Under the pieces are notes generated by a model, which had not been told where the DNA came from, did no database searches, and saw only the letters and a program-made list of their open reading frames with translations. Both the position numbers and the translations under genes were made by a program. Of a stretch of DNA of 64,000 nucleotides, positions 44,200 to 52,735 are shown in pieces (positions within the stretch are counted from its first letter, which is position 1; each line of letters begins with the position of its first letter). The DNA comes from DATGKG01 sp963783145 (GTDB taxonomy: Bacteria; Desulfobacterota; Binatia; Binatales; Binataceae): the NCBI GenBank assembly GCA_963783145.1, contig CAWAMM010000011.1, forward strand, positions 417,555-481,554. Reading direction: 5' to 3'.

Positions 44200-44943
44200 A
44201 TGCAATCAAGAAATGCTACGGCCGCGGTGATCGGAGCAGGCGACTACATCGGCGGGGCCATCGCTAAAAAATTCGCGAGCGAGGGGTTCACCGTTTTCGC
44301 CGGACGCCGCAACGCTGACAAGCTCGCGCCCTTGATCGCGGAGGTCGAGGCGCGCGGCGGAAGACTCCTCGGACGCTCCCTCGATGCGCGAAAAGAAGAC
44401 GACATCAACACCTTTCTGCGCGAGGCCGAGAAGCAGGCTCCACTCGAAGTCTGTATTTTCAACGTCGGTGCGAATGTCAATTTCCCCTTGGTCGAAACTA
44501 CCGAGCGCGTGTTTCGGAAGGTATGGGAGATGGCGTGCTACGCGGGATTCCTGACCGGACGCGAAGCGGCGCGGCTTATGATCCCGCGTGAGCACGGCTC
44601 CATCTTCTTCACTGGCGCCACCGCCAGTCTAAGAGGAGGTGTGGGGTATGCGGCGTTTGCGAGTGCGAAATTCGGCTTGCGCGCGGTCGCGCAAAGCGCG
44701 GCGCGAGAGCTGGGGCCTAAGAACATTCACGTCGCACACCTGGTTATCGACTCTTGGGTCGACACCGCATGGGTGCGCGATCGCATCAAGGAACATGAGG
44801 GTGAGGCAGCACTCGAGAACCTCGACCCCGGTCGGCTCATGAACCCAGCTTCGGTCGCGGAGGCTTACTGGCAACTCTATCAGCAGCCTCGCGACGCGTG
44901 GACTTTCGAACAGGAGATTCGTCCTTTCGGCGAGAAATGGTGA
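44200..44943 (+). CDS. Short-chain dehydrogenase/reductase with Phe at the catalytic Tyr position
   Basis: 247 residues from ATG 44200. Cofactor loop GAGDYIGGAIAKKF, then FNVGANVNFPL in place of NNAG, and the active-site region FFTGATASLRGG followed by YAAFASAKFGLRAVAQ. Classical SDRs have YxxxK; here the residue four before Lys is Phe (FASAK), a feature of one subgroup rather than decay, since the rest is intact. Activity may differ from alcohol oxidation. Next gene starts 4 bases after its stop. Confidence 0.85.
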   Translation: MQSRNATAAVIGAGDYIGGAIAKKFASEGFTVFAGRRNADKLAPLIAEVEARGGRLLGRSLDARKEDDINTFLREAEKQAPLEVCIFNVGANVNFPLVETTERVFRKVWEMACYAGFLTGREAARLMIPREHGSIFFTGATASLRGGVGYAAFASAKFGLRAVAQSAARELGPKNIHVAHLVIDSWVDTAWVRDRIKEHEGEAALENLDPGRLMNPASVAEAYWQLYQQPRDAWTFEQEIRPFGEKW

Positions 44944-44947
44944 GTAT

Positions 44948-45553
44948 ATGGTCAAGGTAGAATTTCATTTCGACTTCGGCAGCCCCAATGCGTATCTAAG
45001 TCACCTCGTCATTCCCGAGATCGAGCAGCGGACCGGCGTCAAGTTCGAGTACATACCGGTTTTGTTGGGCGGCGTGTTCAAGCTGACCAACAATCGCTCG
45101 CCGGCGCAAAGCCTGGCGGGCATCAAAAACAAGCCCGAGTACGAGCGGATCGAGATGAACCGTTTTATAAAACGGCACGGGATCACGCGCTTCAAGAGCA
45201 ACCCCTTCTTCCCGGTGAACACCTTAATGATGATGCGTGGCGCCATCGCCGCACAGTCGCTAGGCGTGTTCGAGCGCTACGTCGATGAGATGTATCGGCA
45301 TATGTGGGCCGAGCCGAAAAAGATGGACGACCCCGAGGTGTATCGCGCGGCGCTTATCGAGGCCGGCCTGCAAGCCGATCGCTTTTTTGATTTGATTCAG
45401 ACTGAAGAGATAAAGAACCGGCTGCTGGAGAATACCAACCGGTCGGTGGAACGTGGAACCTTCGGGTCACCGACCTTTTACGTCGGCGATGAAATCTTCT
45501 TTGGCAAGGATCGACTGCGCGACGTGGAAGAAATGATCATTGCATCGAAGTAG
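44948..45553 (+). CDS. DsbA-like protein of the HCCA isomerase / kappa GST type
   Basis: 201 residues. Thioredoxin-fold start VEFHFDFGSPNAYLSH with Ser instead of the DsbA Cys pair; then FEYIPVLLGGVFK, FKSNPFFPVNTLMMMRGA, and the C-terminal GTFGSPTFYVGDEIFFGKDRL. This is the pattern of 2-hydroxychromene-2-carboxylate isomerases and kappa-class GSTs, glutathione-dependent enzymes of aromatic breakdown. It ends the tetR-SDR-isomerase operon and, with the divergent GST and CoA-transferase, points to a small catabolic pathway whose substrate is unknown. Confidence 0.88.
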   Translation: MVKVEFHFDFGSPNAYLSHLVIPEIEQRTGVKFEYIPVLLGGVFKLTNNRSPAQSLAGIKNKPEYERIEMNRFIKRHGITRFKSNPFFPVNTLMMMRGAIAAQSLGVFERYVDEMYRHMWAEPKKMDDPEVYRAALIEAGLQADRFFDLIQTEEIKNRLLENTNRSVERGTFGSPTFYVGDEIFFGKDRLRDVEEMIIASK

Positions 45554-45588
45554 CCACCGGTTGTACCGGAGGATGGTGTGCATCCGGT

Positions 45589-45786
45589 TCAATTCAGTTC
45601 GCGTATCGCTTCGCGCAGGCTCGCTAGCGCATAGCCACTAGGGGTGGTGCTCGCGTCATCCGGATTCCATTTCTTCAGCTCGACTTCCCAATCGGCCAAG
45701 TGCCGACGTCCGGAGCGATCCAGCACGGCGACATACTTACAACGATACGACCAGTCTACCGCGGCTAGCCCAATCAGTTTGCCCAT
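45589..45786 (-). CDS. Small hypothetical protein
   Basis: 65 residues, ATG 45786. It reads like a real folded peptide (GLAAVDWSYRCKYVAVLD, then WEVELKKWNPDD) and has near-neighbour spacing on the minus strand, but I recognise no family and see no strong ribosome site. It may be a short stand-alone protein or a fragment. Confidence 0.35.
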   Translation of the reverse strand: MGKLIGLAAVDWSYRCKYVAVLDRSGRRHLADWEVELKKWNPDDASTTPSGYALASLREAIRELN

Positions 45787-46004
45787 GATGCTTTCGACCT
45801 AATTGGTCCCTAAACGCAGAAAGCATGCCCACTAGAAAACCTAATGAATAACTGGATTTCTTCGCGATTTAGCGCGGCCAGTTTTTACTGTATGCAAGGT
45901 TCCCATTTCATTTTGAAGCAATGCGTACGAAACGGGCGCTCGCCCTGGTGTCGGTTGCGTCGACGAGGATGGGCCGTTGACCAGATTTGAAGAACGGAAA
46001 CCAA

Positions 46005-46029
46005 GGGGCCGGCGATATGCGCCGACCCC
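46005..46029 (-). terminator. Probable tpx terminator
   Basis: Ten-base stem (46005-46014 with 46020-46029, one G-T pair) and a five-base loop, 14 bases after the tpx stop on the minus strand, followed by TTGGTTTCC. Confidence 0.6.
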
Positions 46030-46042
46030 CTGCTATAGATGT

Positions 46043-46567
46043 TTATGCCGAGGCGGCTTTTTTGGCCGCTGCCAAGGTCGCATCGTAGTCAGGCTGATTG
46101 GCAACTTCCTTGACGTATTCCGCATGCGTAACGTTGTCGTTCTTATCGACGACAAAAACCGCCCGTGCGAGCAAACCGAGCTCCTTGATCAGTACGCCGT
46201 ATTTGTTGCCGAAGTCATGGGGGTCTTTGAAGTCGCTGACCATCGTGATCTTGTCGACGCCGGCCGCGCCGCACCAGCGCGCTTGCGCAAACGGCAGATC
46301 CATCGAGATGGTCAGGATCTGGACGTCGCCGAGCTTGGAGGCTTCCTCGTTGAAGCGCCGCGTTTGCATGTCGCACACCGGCGTATCGATCGAGGGAATC
46401 ACGCTGATGACCTTGACCTTGCCTTTGAACTTGTCGAGACCGATGGGCTGCATTGCTTTGTCCACCGAATGGAATTCGGGTGCCTTTTGTCCGGCCTTGA
46501 TTTCCGGTCCGACCAGGGTCAATGGGTTACCGCGCATCGTAACGGCGCCTTTGCGTTCTTCCGCCAT
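46043..46567 (-). CDS. tpx: Thiol peroxidase (Tpx)
   Basis: 174 residues. The peroxidatic Cys is C65 in SIDTPVCDMQTRRFNEEA and the resolving Cys is C99 in FAQARWCGAAG, the atypical 2-Cys pattern of Tpx. The usual start VTMRGNPLTLVG and end (ARAVFVVDKNDNVTHAEYV) are present. It reduces lipid and alkyl hydroperoxides with thioredoxin. Single gene with its own terminator. Confidence 0.95.
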   Translation of the reverse strand: MAEERKGAVTMRGNPLTLVGPEIKAGQKAPEFHSVDKAMQPIGLDKFKGKVKVISVIPSIDTPVCDMQTRRFNEEASKLGDVQILTISMDLPFAQARWCGAAGVDKITMVSDFKDPHDFGNKYGVLIKELGLLARAVFVVDKNDNVTHAEYVKEVANQPDYDATLAAAKKAASA

Positions 46568-46696
46568 GGATGAATCTCCTATTTAAGTTTGAGTGAAAAC
46601 GCGTTCTCGAAGTTTGAGACTCTAGCCGCTTGCGCCCTGCCGGGTAAACCCGCGCCGCCGCCCCGACGTCGTTGCTGCGGCGCTGATCAGCGTGAA

Positions 46697-47089
46697 CTAG
46701 AGAGCGCGCACGACAATCCCGATCAGGCTCCCCAGGACCAGAATCGCATTGGTGACGAAGGTTATCGCGGCGCCGGTCGCGCGTTTTTCCGGATTGCCGA
46801 TGTAGCCGCGGGCATAGACCGCGCGCGCAATTACGAAGAGCAGACCCAACGCCGCAGCGACCAATCCGTTGACATAGATCGCGAAGATAAATACCGCAGG
46901 CACGAACATAACGAGTTGCTCCATCGTATTTTGATGAACTCGGAAGTATCGTTCGAAGATCGGATCTCCCGTGGTTGCGGGCGCGGGAACGTTATATTTC
47001 CCGCGCGCTTGCCCGACTAACAAACCCAGGATTGCGTACTCCAGCAGCGCCAGCGCCACCGTTAGCGATACCAGCCCGATGTGCCGCAT
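46697..47089 (-). CDS. MAPEG family membrane protein
   Basis: 130 residues from the second of two adjacent ATGs (47089; the other is 47092), because GAGGG then has the right spacing. Four helices; after helix 1 the MAPEG signature ERYFRVHQNTMEQLVMFVP is clear, then RAVYARGYIGNPEKR. MAPEG proteins are glutathione-dependent membrane enzymes (mGST-like, eicosanoid-type). Here the likely role is detoxification of lipophilic electrophiles or hydroperoxides, alongside Tpx. Confidence 0.86.
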   Translation of the reverse strand: MRHIGLVSLTVALALLEYAILGLLVGQARGKYNVPAPATTGDPIFERYFRVHQNTMEQLVMFVPAVFIFAIYVNGLVAAALGLLFVIARAVYARGYIGNPEKRATGAAITFVTNAILVLGSLIGIVVRAL

Positions 47090-47092
47090 CAT

Positions 47093-47849
47093 TTCCCTCG
47101 CTTGAGCGTTTGGGTGATTCTGCGCCGGTCGAATCCGAAGCGCAAAAGTTTTGGCCGAGTTGACCCACAATAGCCGTTTGCAATGTCGAATGGCATAAGA
47201 CCCCGCAACCGATAGGGACGAGGTGCAGCTCCAACGCTACCGCGAGAAGCGCGAACTCTCGCCGGGCATCGATTTTTACGGCGCCACTGGCTACCTCGAT
47301 GACAACGATCCGCTTCAACAGCAACAACATTATGTCTTCCCAGTGCTTGGGGCGCTTTGGGGGAGGCGGGGAGCCTCCGGCCCTGGTCCAGAGGGCTTTC
47401 AGCTCCCCGCTCAGAGAAACAGGTTCGGCGAATTTCCGGCGATCCCGAGGATGTTACCGCGCGCCCGGCTGAACCCTACAAAAAGCATAGAACGTGCTAC
47501 GTTTAGTTTAAATTCAACATCAAGTCAATAGAGCTTTCTTACAATGTGTAGATAAAGCAGGTGGCGCTTAAACTTACCTGATTGAAATTCTGACAGTATG
47601 GCGTTTTTGACTACTATTTGAGTGATGTAGCATCCCGGTTACTTACTGAATCCGTGCAAAGACTATAAAACGAGCAGTGTCGCTACTGAATGGTTGAATG
47701 CTTGCAACAGTTGCTTAAACCAGCTAAAACATGAATGTGTCTAAACGCAGTCGCGGTAGCTCGAATGAACAAAGACCGTGGAAACGCGTCAAATATGTTG
47801 CAACTTCTTTTGTCCAACTTTGCAGTAGTCGCAGGGGGAGGGGAACTGT
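47093..47849. other. Non-coding stretch, about 750 bases
   Basis: No convincing gene. The first half is GC-rich; 47223-47531 is open on the plus strand but does not read like protein. From about 47500 to 47830 the DNA is markedly AT-rich with several TTGAAT/TTGACT-like boxes. The ribosome site of the following gene (GGGGGAGGGG at 47835-47844) ends it. Possible regulatory region; no fold or site recognised. Confidence 0.45.
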
Positions 47850-48110
47850 ATGGCTACGATTCTTTTCGAAGGCGCCGAATTCAACATTGGGGTGGATCTG
47901 ACCGCGGGCAGCGTGCTCGGCGCCGCCTGTGTACGCTACGCCGACCCAGGTGATTTCTCGCGCTTCAAGCTGTTTGACGCGAGCGGCTGCGAGGTTCAAC
48001 CCTCCGAACTGGTAGGCAAACGCCGCCTCGCATTATGCGATGTCCGCCAGCTTCGCGACTACGCGCGGCCCGGCATCGAGGAATATCGCCTCGTGCCCGG
48101 CGCCAAGTAA
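47850..48110 (+). CDS. Small protein of unknown function
   Basis: 86 residues with a strong GGGGAGGGG site six bases ahead of the ATG. The sequence is beta-rich (ATILFEGAEFNIGVDL, RFKLFDASGCEV) and ends in a charged DYARPGIEEYRLVPGAK. It does not match a family I know. It is 18 bases upstream of the DUF202 gene in the same direction and probably co-transcribed with it. Confidence 0.6.
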   Translation: MATILFEGAEFNIGVDLTAGSVLGAACVRYADPGDFSRFKLFDASGCEVQPSELVGKRRLALCDVRQLRDYARPGIEEYRLVPGAK

Positions 48111-48128
48111 GCTCACTCAGCGGATCCG

Positions 48129-48509
48129 TTGGCGCCCCCATCCAACCAGGACCCGCGCGTCTATCTGGCGGCGGAGCGCACCTTCCTTGCGTGGATTCGC
48201 ACCGGCCTCGCGCTGATGGGGTTCGGCTTCGTGGTGGCGAGGTTCGGTCTGTTCCTGCGCGAGCTGGCGTCCGTACGCCCCGATTTCCGCATCAAGTCGT
48301 TCGGCTTCTCGGTTAGCACTGGCACCGCGCTTATTCTGATCGGCGTGGTGATGAACATCGCCTCGGCAATCCGTCACGTGCAACTGGTCGGCGAGCTGAA
48401 GCACGGTTCAGACACTATCGCGCGACCGTCTTATCCCGCGATTGGATTGGCTATCGTACTCGCGATCATGGGTGCCGCGATGGTCGTTTACATGAGCGTG
48501 ATGTGGTAG
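48129..48509 (+). CDS. DUF202 (YidH-like) inner-membrane protein
   Basis: 126 residues starting with TTG 48129, the only reasonable start. The DUF202 signature ERTFLAWIRTGLALMGFGFVVARFGLF is near the N terminus, followed by two further helices (about residues 58-77 and 100-123). Function unknown; the family is widespread in envelopes. The unusual start and short spacing suggest low or coupled translation. Confidence 0.85.
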   Translation: MAPPSNQDPRVYLAAERTFLAWIRTGLALMGFGFVVARFGLFLRELASVRPDFRIKSFGFSVSTGTALILIGVVMNIASAIRHVQLVGELKHGSDTIARPSYPAIGLAIVLAIMGAAMVVYMSVMW

Positions 48510-48665
48510 CTACGCGGGTCGAAGCCGACAATTAGAGCGCCACGCTTTTGGCATCGCGCCCGTGGCGAAATCGCTTCGGAAGTTGCTCGCGTGAGCGACA
48601 TCAGTCTGCGTTGAGCCCTCCCAAACTATTCCGTCGGCATACCGATTGCGTGATGTGCCGCGCCT

Positions 48666-49862
48666 ATGGCGGTAAAAAACGCGCGCGACGACCAAGGATC
48701 TGCCGGGAAAGTGAGCGAGTTGCGCGAGAGCCAGGAGCGTGCCGAGGCGCGGCAGGCCCTGTTCGCGGCGATCGTCCAATCCTCGCACGATGCGATCATC
48801 AGCAAGGACAAAAATGGAATAATCATCAGTTGGAATCCCGCCGCCGAGGAACTTTACGGTTACCCCGCCGAAGAGGCGATCGGACGTCACATTAGTCTCA
48901 TTGTTCCGCCCGAGCTGCGCGCCGGCGAACTCGAAAACATCCTGACGCACCTGCGGACCTCGGACGCGACCCAGCGGGTCGAGACCGAGCGGCTGACCAA
49001 GACGGGCGAGCACATCGAAGTCGAGGTCAGGATCTCGGCAATCAGAAATTCGAAGGGCGAGCTGCTCGGCGCCTCGTCCATCGCGCATGATATCGGGGCC
49101 CGCAAACGGGTCGAGCGTGAATTCGCCCGCTGGCGCGACCAGCTCGCCAAGTCCAACGCGGAGCTGGAGCGCTTCGCGTATGTCGCCTCGCACGATTTGC
49201 AGGAACCGTTAAGGATGGTCGCGAGCTACCTGCAGCTCATCGCGCAGCGCTACAAGGGGCGGTTGGATGCGGACGCGGATGAGTTCATAGCGTATGCGGT
49301 CGATGGCGCCAATCGGATGAAAACCATGATCGCGGACCTCCTTAAGTATTCGCGCGCGGGTGAGGGCGACGCGTTCGAGACCATCGATGCAGGCGTGGCA
49401 CTCGATCAGGCGCTGGCGAATCTGCAATTGGCGATTGCGGAAACCGGCGCGACGGTGACGCGTGGACCAATGCCGATGGTGCGAGGGATCGCCCCGCAGA
49501 TCGCGGAATTGTTTCAGAACCTAATCAGCAACGCGCTGAAGTTTCATGCTGCTCAGCCTCCGCAGATCCATATCTCGGCCGATCGCACCGGATCGGCGTG
49601 GGAGTTCGCGGTTGGCGATAATGGGATCGGCATCGCGCCCGAATACAAGGACAAGATTTTCGAGATTTTCCGCCGCCTGCACAGTCGCGAGAAATATCCC
49701 GGCACCGGAATCGGCCTGACGGTATGCCGCAAGATCGTCCTCCATCATGGCGGCCAGATCGGCGTCGAGTCCGAAGTCGGTACCGGCGCGACGTTTCGCT
49801 TCACGCTCCCCGATGGTGTCGCGCGCGCCGAGTCACCGGTCGCATCTCATGCAGCCGATTGA
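48666..49862 (+). CDS. PAS-domain sensor histidine kinase
   Basis: 398 residues. Short coiled N terminus, one PAS/PAC domain at about 28-155 (AIVQSSHDAIISKDKNGIIISWNPAAEELYGY, then RNSKGELLGASSIAHDI), HisKA with RFAYVASHDLQEPLRMVASYL, and an ATPase domain (NLISNALKFH, VGDNGIGIAPEYKDKIFEIF, GTGIGLTVCRKIV). No transmembrane helix, so a soluble sensor. The SHDLQEPLR His box is that of phytochrome-like kinases. Its end overlaps the response regulator gene by 14 bases. Confidence 0.92.
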   Translation: MAVKNARDDQGSAGKVSELRESQERAEARQALFAAIVQSSHDAIISKDKNGIIISWNPAAEELYGYPAEEAIGRHISLIVPPELRAGELENILTHLRTSDATQRVETERLTKTGEHIEVEVRISAIRNSKGELLGASSIAHDIGARKRVEREFARWRDQLAKSNAELERFAYVASHDLQEPLRMVASYLQLIAQRYKGRLDADADEFIAYAVDGANRMKTMIADLLKYSRAGEGDAFETIDAGVALDQALANLQLAIAETGATVTRGPMPMVRGIAPQIAELFQNLISNALKFHAAQPPQIHISADRTGSAWEFAVGDNGIGIAPEYKDKIFEIFRRLHSREKYPGTGIGLTVCRKIVLHHGGQIGVESEVGTGATFRFTLPDGVARAESPVASHAAD

Positions 49863-50304
49863 GATTCTGCTGATCGAAGACAATCCGGGCGACGTGCGCC
49901 TCGCGCGCGAGGTGTTCAAGGACGGCAAATTCGCCAACCATCTGTCGGTGGAGCACGATGGAGTGTCGGCGCTCCAGCACCTGCGCCATGAGGGTAAGTA
50001 CGCCGGCTGTGTACGCCCCGACCTGGTGCTGCTCGACCTCAACCTCCCGGGCAAGGACGGGCGCGAGGTGCTCGGCGAAATGAAAGCGGATCCGATCCTG
50101 CGCCGCATCCCGGTGGTGATTCTGACTACCTCGGACGCCGAGGCGGATGTTTTGAAGAGCCATGATTTGTACGCCAATTGCTACATCGTGAAGCCGGTCG
50201 ATCTCGCCCAGTTCGTCCGGGTGGTAAGGAGCATCGAGGATTTCTGGTTGTCGATCGTGAAGCTGCCCTCCAGGCTGGATGAAGATGCCGCCCACCAGCG
50301 ATGA
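49849..50304 (+). CDS. Single-domain response regulator, Rcp1-like
   Basis: 151 residues from ATG 49849, which overlaps the kinase gene. One receiver domain: acidic pair in LIEDNPGDVRL, phospho-acceptor Asp in LVLLDLNLPGKDG, Thr in ILTTSDAEADV and Lys in IVKPVDL. No output domain. Such Rcp1-type regulators partner soluble PAS or phytochrome kinases. It overlaps the next kinase by 26 bases, so the three genes are one tight unit. Confidence 0.93.
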   Translation: MQPIEILLIEDNPGDVRLAREVFKDGKFANHLSVEHDGVSALQHLRHEGKYAGCVRPDLVLLDLNLPGKDGREVLGEMKADPILRRIPVVILTTSDAEADVLKSHDLYANCYIVKPVDLAQFVRVVRSIEDFWLSIVKLPSRLDEDAAHQR

Positions 50305-51493
50305 TGCGCTTGCGGTTCTGCTGATCGAGGATAATCCGGGCGACGCGCGGCTGGTCCGGGAGGCCTTGTCCGACGCGCGCTTTGCGCGATGGCAATTGAG
50401 CTGTTGCCAAACCGTAGCCGACGGCATCGTCCTGCTCGGCGCGGCCGATTTCGTCGCGGTACTGCTCGACCTCACTCTTCCGGACTGCGCCGGCGCGGAA
50501 ACTATCGCGCGAGTTCACCGCGCGGCGCCTAGCATCCCGATCGTCATCCTGACCGGCGACGATGACGAAGCAATCTCGCGCGATGCCGTGAAAGCCGGCG
50601 CGCAGGACTACCTGGTCAAAGGTCTGTTCGATGGGGGGGTACTGGGCAGGACGCTCTTCTATGCGATCGAGCGCGCGCGCCTTCGCGAGGAATTGATGAA
50701 AGCGCGCCAGGACGCTTTACAAGCCGCGAAGCTCAAATCGGAATTCCTCGCCCTCATCAGTCACGAAATGCGCACGCCAATGAACGCCATCATTGGTCCG
50801 CTCGAGATTCTCCTCGATACTCGCCTCGACGAGGAACAACTGGATCTGGCGAGTACCGCGCTGACCGGCGCGCGCACGATGCTGGGGCTGATCAACGACA
50901 TTCTCGATTATTCACGCCTCGCCGGTGGAGAACTGCGGATGCGGGAAGTCGCGTTCGATTTGAGCGAGACGCTGGAGGCGATCATCGGCGATTTTAGCGA
51001 GCAGGCCAATGAAAAAGGTCTCGCGCTTAAGGTCACCAACCAGACCGTCCACCCATTGGTACTGGCCGGAGATCCCACCCGCCTGGGTCAGGTCCTGGTG
51101 AACCTGATCGGAAATGCGGTCAAGTTCACCGACCACGGTGAGGTCGCGGTGGCCGTGACCTGCGAATCCGAGACCACGCTCGAAGCGAACCTGCGTTTCA
51201 CCATCGCGGACACCGGCATCGGTATCTCCCCGGATGTCGAAAAAAAATGGCTCTTCGCGCCGTTCTCGCAGGCCGATAGCTCCAGCACTCGAAAATATGG
51301 CGGTTCCGGTCTCGGCCTCGCGATCGCCGCGCGGGTCGTGGACCACATGCGGGGGGAAATCGGTGTCGACAGCGTTCCCGGCCGCGGCGCGACGTTCTGG
51401 TTCACTGCGCGAATCCGCAAGGCATCGACCTCGACCCTGAAACCGCACGCCAATCGCATCCAGACCGTGCGGCCCAAGCCCGCGGCTATTTAA
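50279..51493 (+). CDS. Receiver-histidine kinase hybrid
   Basis: 404 residues in inverted order: an N-terminal receiver (LIEDNPGDARLV, LLDLTLPDCAGAE, then VKGLF where the Lys sits), a linker helix, HisKA (KSEFLALISHEMRTPMNAIIG) and an ATPase domain (LVNLIGNAVKFTD, IADTGIGIS, GGSGLGLAIAARVV). Start ATG at 50279 lies inside the upstream gene; an ATG two codons later is also possible. It probably receives phosphate from or competes with the PAS kinase. There is no DNA-binding output in this cassette. Confidence 0.92.
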   Translation: MKMPPTSDDALAVLLIEDNPGDARLVREALSDARFARWQLSCCQTVADGIVLLGAADFVAVLLDLTLPDCAGAETIARVHRAAPSIPIVILTGDDDEAISRDAVKAGAQDYLVKGLFDGGVLGRTLFYAIERARLREELMKARQDALQAAKLKSEFLALISHEMRTPMNAIIGPLEILLDTRLDEEQLDLASTALTGARTMLGLINDILDYSRLAGGELRMREVAFDLSETLEAIIGDFSEQANEKGLALKVTNQTVHPLVLAGDPTRLGQVLVNLIGNAVKFTDHGEVAVAVTCESETTLEANLRFTIADTGIGISPDVEKKWLFAPFSQADSSSTRKYGGSGLGLAIAARVVDHMRGEIGVDSVPGRGATFWFTARIRKASTSTLKPHANRIQTVRPKPAAI

Positions 51494-51920
51494 TATTGTT
51501 GCGGAACGAGAGGAGCAAGCGATACGCCTTGGCCGGATTGGACCGGAACGCCTGCGGCGCTACCTCGTCATCAAGGAAATCGCTCAACCCGTCGGGGCTT
51601 CCGATGGGAAGTGGATCGAGCTTTTGAAACGCCATTGCCCACCGATCGAATTGCCGCTCTCTGATATGATCTCGCAGCAGCACCTGCAATCCATAGTGGC
51701 GCGGGTCGCGGCGGATTTTCTCCGTCAGCAGCAGGACCTTTTCCTCCGGACCTTCAAGCGCCTGCATGATGTTGCCGTCTTTGTACAGCAGCATGCCGGT
51801 AATGCCGTCGCGCTGATTGTTCACTCGTGATACGCGCAAGATTTCCTCCAGCTCCGCGTCATTCATCAGCCGACTGGCCGAACTTACATAGACCAGCGAA
51901 AATATCTGCGCTTCCATCAT
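51486..51920 (-). CDS. BLUF-domain blue-light sensor protein
   Basis: 144 residues from ATG 51920 (GAGG five bases upstream). The BLUF flavin site is complete: Y11 in SLVYVSSAS, N35 in SRVNNQRDGITG, Q53 in GNIMQALEG, and W94/M96 in DRWAMAF. The rest is a short helical tail, so this is a stand-alone sensor without an effector domain. BLUF proteins bind FAD and signal through rotation of the Gln. It converges on the kinase cassette, overlapping its end by 8 bases, and could work with one of those regulators; that link is inference. Confidence 0.88.
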   Translation of the reverse strand: MMEAQIFSLVYVSSASRLMNDAELEEILRVSRVNNQRDGITGMLLYKDGNIMQALEGPEEKVLLLTEKIRRDPRHYGLQVLLRDHIRERQFDRWAMAFQKLDPLPIGSPDGLSDFLDDEVAPQAFRSNPAKAYRLLLSFRNNIK

Positions 51921-52111
51921 CGCTACCTCGAACTTGCAGTGAACCACTCTTAGATTGAGCAACCGCTGTGCCGATGCCGGCGCAATGAGATGGCAGGTTG
52001 AGGTTTGCGACTGTGCGGAAGTGGCATTAAAGCTCGCCTCGTCGCCGCGAAATGTGACTCGCTGGTTGCGCCCGAGGTTGTCAAAATGGGACAAGTCGCT
52101 GAAGCAAATTC

Positions 52112-52735
52112 ATGAGCGAAACGATCATCGACGGAAACACCAGCGCGCGCTCCGTTTTGGTGCTCGCGCATGGCGCCGGCGCCCCGATGGATCATCCGTT
52201 CATGAATGCGATCGCGCACGGCGTTGCGGGCAAAGCTGTGCGCGTCCTCAGGTTCGAGTTTCCCTACATGGAGGCGCGGCGGACCGGCGGTAAGAATCGC
52301 GCGCCCGACCGCGAGCCGGTCCTGATGCAAACCTGGCGCGAGGTCGTTGCGAAACTCGGCGCTCCTGGCCGTATCGTGATCGGTGGCAAGTCGATGGGCG
52401 GGCGCATCGCGAGTATGGTTGCCGACGAGGTCGGCGCCGCGGGCCTCATCTGCCTCGGCTACCCGTTTCACCCGCCGGGCGCGCCCATGCGGCTGCGCAC
52501 CGCGCATCTGGAGAAGCTCAAAACTCCCGCGCTGATTCTTCAGGGCACGCGCGACTCGTTCGGGCTTCCCGAGGAAGTCGCGAAGTACCAATTATCCGCG
52601 AAGATTCACATCGTGTGGATCGAGGACGGCGATCACTCGTTCAAGCCGCGCGCGAAGTCGGGCCGCACCTACGAGCAAAACCTCGCCGAGGCGATCGCGC
52701 AGATGAAGTCATTCATCGCAACGCTCAAGCTTTAG
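52112..52735 (+). CDS. Alpha/beta hydrolase of the KANL3/Tex30 type
   Basis: 207 residues. Nucleophile elbow GGKSMGGRIA at about residues 91-100, upstream VLVLAHGAGAPMDHPFM with the Gly oxyanion turn, YPFHPPG after strand 6, an Asp in QGTRDSFG and a His in DGDHSFKP. Domain family DUF/AB_hydrolase_11 of unknown substrate. Its last 11 bases overlap the end of the convergent GMC gene. Confidence 0.85.
   Translation: MSETIIDGNTSARSVLVLAHGAGAPMDHPFMNAIAHGVAGKAVRVLRFEFPYMEARRTGGKNRAPDREPVLMQTWREVVAKLGAPGRIVIGGKSMGGRIASMVADEVGAAGLICLGYPFHPPGAPMRLRTAHLEKLKTPALILQGTRDSFGLPEEVAKYQLSAKIHIVWIEDGDHSFKPRAKSGRTYEQNLAEAIAQMKSFIATLKL

Noticed and set aside
45922..45979. A short signal-peptide-like peptide starting near 45930
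   Set aside because: Only about 18 codons and no ribosome site; probably chance.
43560..46567. Possible UGA-coded selenocysteine in the thiol enzymes near tpx
   Set aside because: Tpx uses ordinary Cys at both sites and the DsbA-like protein a Ser; no in-frame TGA continues a conserved sequence.
47223..47531. A 102-codon open frame downstream of the MAPEG gene
   Set aside because: Starts inside a GC-rich non-coding stretch, mixed composition, no ribosome site or motif.
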